A stretch of DNA of 48,969 nt, taken from the NCBI RefSeq assembly GCF_020438995.1, contig NZ_JAGQTN010000206.1, positions 1 through 48,969 of the forward strand, read 5' to 3'. Shown here piece by piece: positions 48,219-48,969 of this stretch; the first letter of the stretch is position 1; each line of letters starts with the position of its first letter. The position numbers and the translations under genes are program-made. A model generated the notes under the pieces. It saw nothing but the letters and a program-made list of their open reading frames with translations. It was not told where the DNA came from and made no database searches. This stretch comes from Gordonia sp. (in: high G+C Gram-positive bacteria) (GTDB lineage Bacteria > Actinomycetota > Actinomycetes > Mycobacteriales > Mycobacteriaceae).

Positions 48219-48969
48219 GTGGGCTCATCAACCTCGCGCTGGCTCGCGCTGGCCGCCCTGTGTTTTGCCGAACTGCTCGTGATGGTCGACAACTCGATCG
48301 TCAACGTCGCGCTGCCGACGCTGGCGCGGGACCTGAATGCGGGAATCTCGGGTCTGCAGTGGATCGTCGACGCGTACACGCTCGTCTTCGCGGGCCTGTT
48401 GCTCACCGGCGGCTACCTCGGGGATCGGTTCGGTCACCGGCGGATGCTGCTTGCCGGTATCGGTGGATTCGCAGCAGTCTCGGTGCTGGCCGCCGCTTCG
48501 GGGAGTCTCGGCCAATTGGTCGCGGCCCGCGGTGGATTGGGGGTTTTCGCCGCGCTCGTGTTCCCGGCGACGCTGGCCATCATCACCGCGATCTTCACCA
48601 AACCCTCCGAACGTGCCGCGGCAGTGGGGATCTGGGCGGCAACCTCCGGGATCTCGGTGGCCGTCGGACCGGTTTTCGGTGGCTGGCTGCTCGAACACTT
48701 CTCCTGGTCGTCGGTGTTCTGGGTGAATGTGCCGATGGCCGTCGTGGCCGCCGCCGGTGTGCTGCTGGCAGTTCCGGCCACCCAGCGTATGTCCGTATCA
48801 CGTTTTGACGCAACGGGTCTGGCACTGTCGATCGCCGGTCTCGGGTTGCTCACCTATTCCGTGATCGAAGGTCCGCACTTTGGCTGGACCGACATCCGGA
48901 CCATCGCCGGACTGGTCGTCGCCGCCGCGGTGCTCGCCCTGTTCGCCCGTCGCGAGCTGTCCATCGCAG
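48219..48969 (+). CDS. MFS drug exporter (DHA2-type), 3' partial
   Basis: The frame from GTG 48219 (GGAGGAAT upstream) stays open to the window end, giving 250 residues. The first helix carries VDNSIVNVALPTLA, the motif of 14-helix DHA2 exporters (EmrB/QacA type). Motif A, GGYLGDRFGHRRM, follows helix 2. The antiporter motif lies near PVFGGWLLEHFSWSSVFWVN. It is divergent from a TetR regulator that probably represses it. The 3' half lies beyond the window. Confidence 0.9.
   Translation, partial: MGSSTSRWLALAALCFAELLVMVDNSIVNVALPTLARDLNAGISGLQWIVDAYTLVFAGLLLTGGYLGDRFGHRRMLLAGIGGFAAVSVLAAASGSLGQLVAARGGLGVFAALVFPATLAIITAIFTKPSERAAAVGIWAATSGISVAVGPVFGGWLLEHFSWSSVFWVNVPMAVVAAAGVLLAVPATQRMSVSRFDATGLALSIAGLGLLTYSVIEGPHFGWTDIRTIAGLVVAAAVLALFARRELSIA

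Overview
The window is high-GC actinobacterial DNA, most likely from Mycobacteriales close to Gordonia/Williamsia. The main evidence is a block in the order fgd1-pta-ackA / pknG-glnH-glnX / mutT3 / thiE / thiO-thiS-thiG. This is the order I recall for Mycobacterium tuberculosis Rv0407-Rv0417. Further support comes from a secreted PE-PPE-domain hydrolase, an MMPL transporter, a mycothiol-synthase-like acetyltransferase and an alkane hydroxylase fused to rubredoxin. Genus assignment is inference.

Layout. (1) 1-9672 is a lipid/alkane catabolism region: a 5'-truncated two-domain class III CoA-transferase, a long-chain-type acyl-CoA dehydrogenase, a tandem GNAT protein, two crotonases separated by palindromic tandem repeats, AlkB-rubredoxin, a PucR-type regulator whose 3' end overlaps alkB, and 3-methyladenine glycosylase I. 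(2) 9852-24899 is the conserved core: F420-dependent glucose-6-phosphate dehydrogenase, the Pta-AckA acetate node, the GlnX-GlnH-PknG amino-acid-sensing kinase operon on the minus strand, MutT3, and thiamine genes with a TPP riboswitch ahead of thiO-thiS-thiG. Relative to the M. tuberculosis order, two genes are added: an aldo-keto reductase ahead of thiE, and a free-standing LeuA regulatory domain. (3) 24906-38660 holds accessory metabolism and envelope genes: SCO6745-family protein, DMT-type membrane protein, orphan ATP-grasp enzyme, guanine deaminase, PE-PPE hydrolase, MMPL-TetR operon, Gfo/Idh/MocA dehydrogenase, GT39 glycosyltransferase, a 52-residue protein and a zinc-ribbon protein. (4) 38885-48969 holds a VanY-like peptidase, TetR/cupin pair, decayed FGGY kinase, large SARP-type ATPase regulator facing a small cupin, tRNA-Gly(CCC), SLC13-type permease, dcd, and a TetR/MFS pair that runs off the end.

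Most notable. A 121-residue protein (20297-20662, minus) looks like only the C-terminal leucine-sensing domain of isopropylmalate synthase, with no catalytic barrel. Its transcript begins with a 16-codon leader peptide containing Leu-Leu-Leu-Val, followed by mutually exclusive antiterminator and terminator hairpins. It looks like a leucine-attenuated, catalysis-free LeuA tail. Second, the PknG N-terminus carries four tandem copies of a T-[QE]-A motif inside acidic repeats, apparently an amplified phospho-threonine docking site. Third, long inverted-repeat elements (two related, one of another family) sit in three of the convergent gene gaps. Fourth, several genes have a TANNNT box 6-8 nt before the start codon, which suggests leaderless transcripts.
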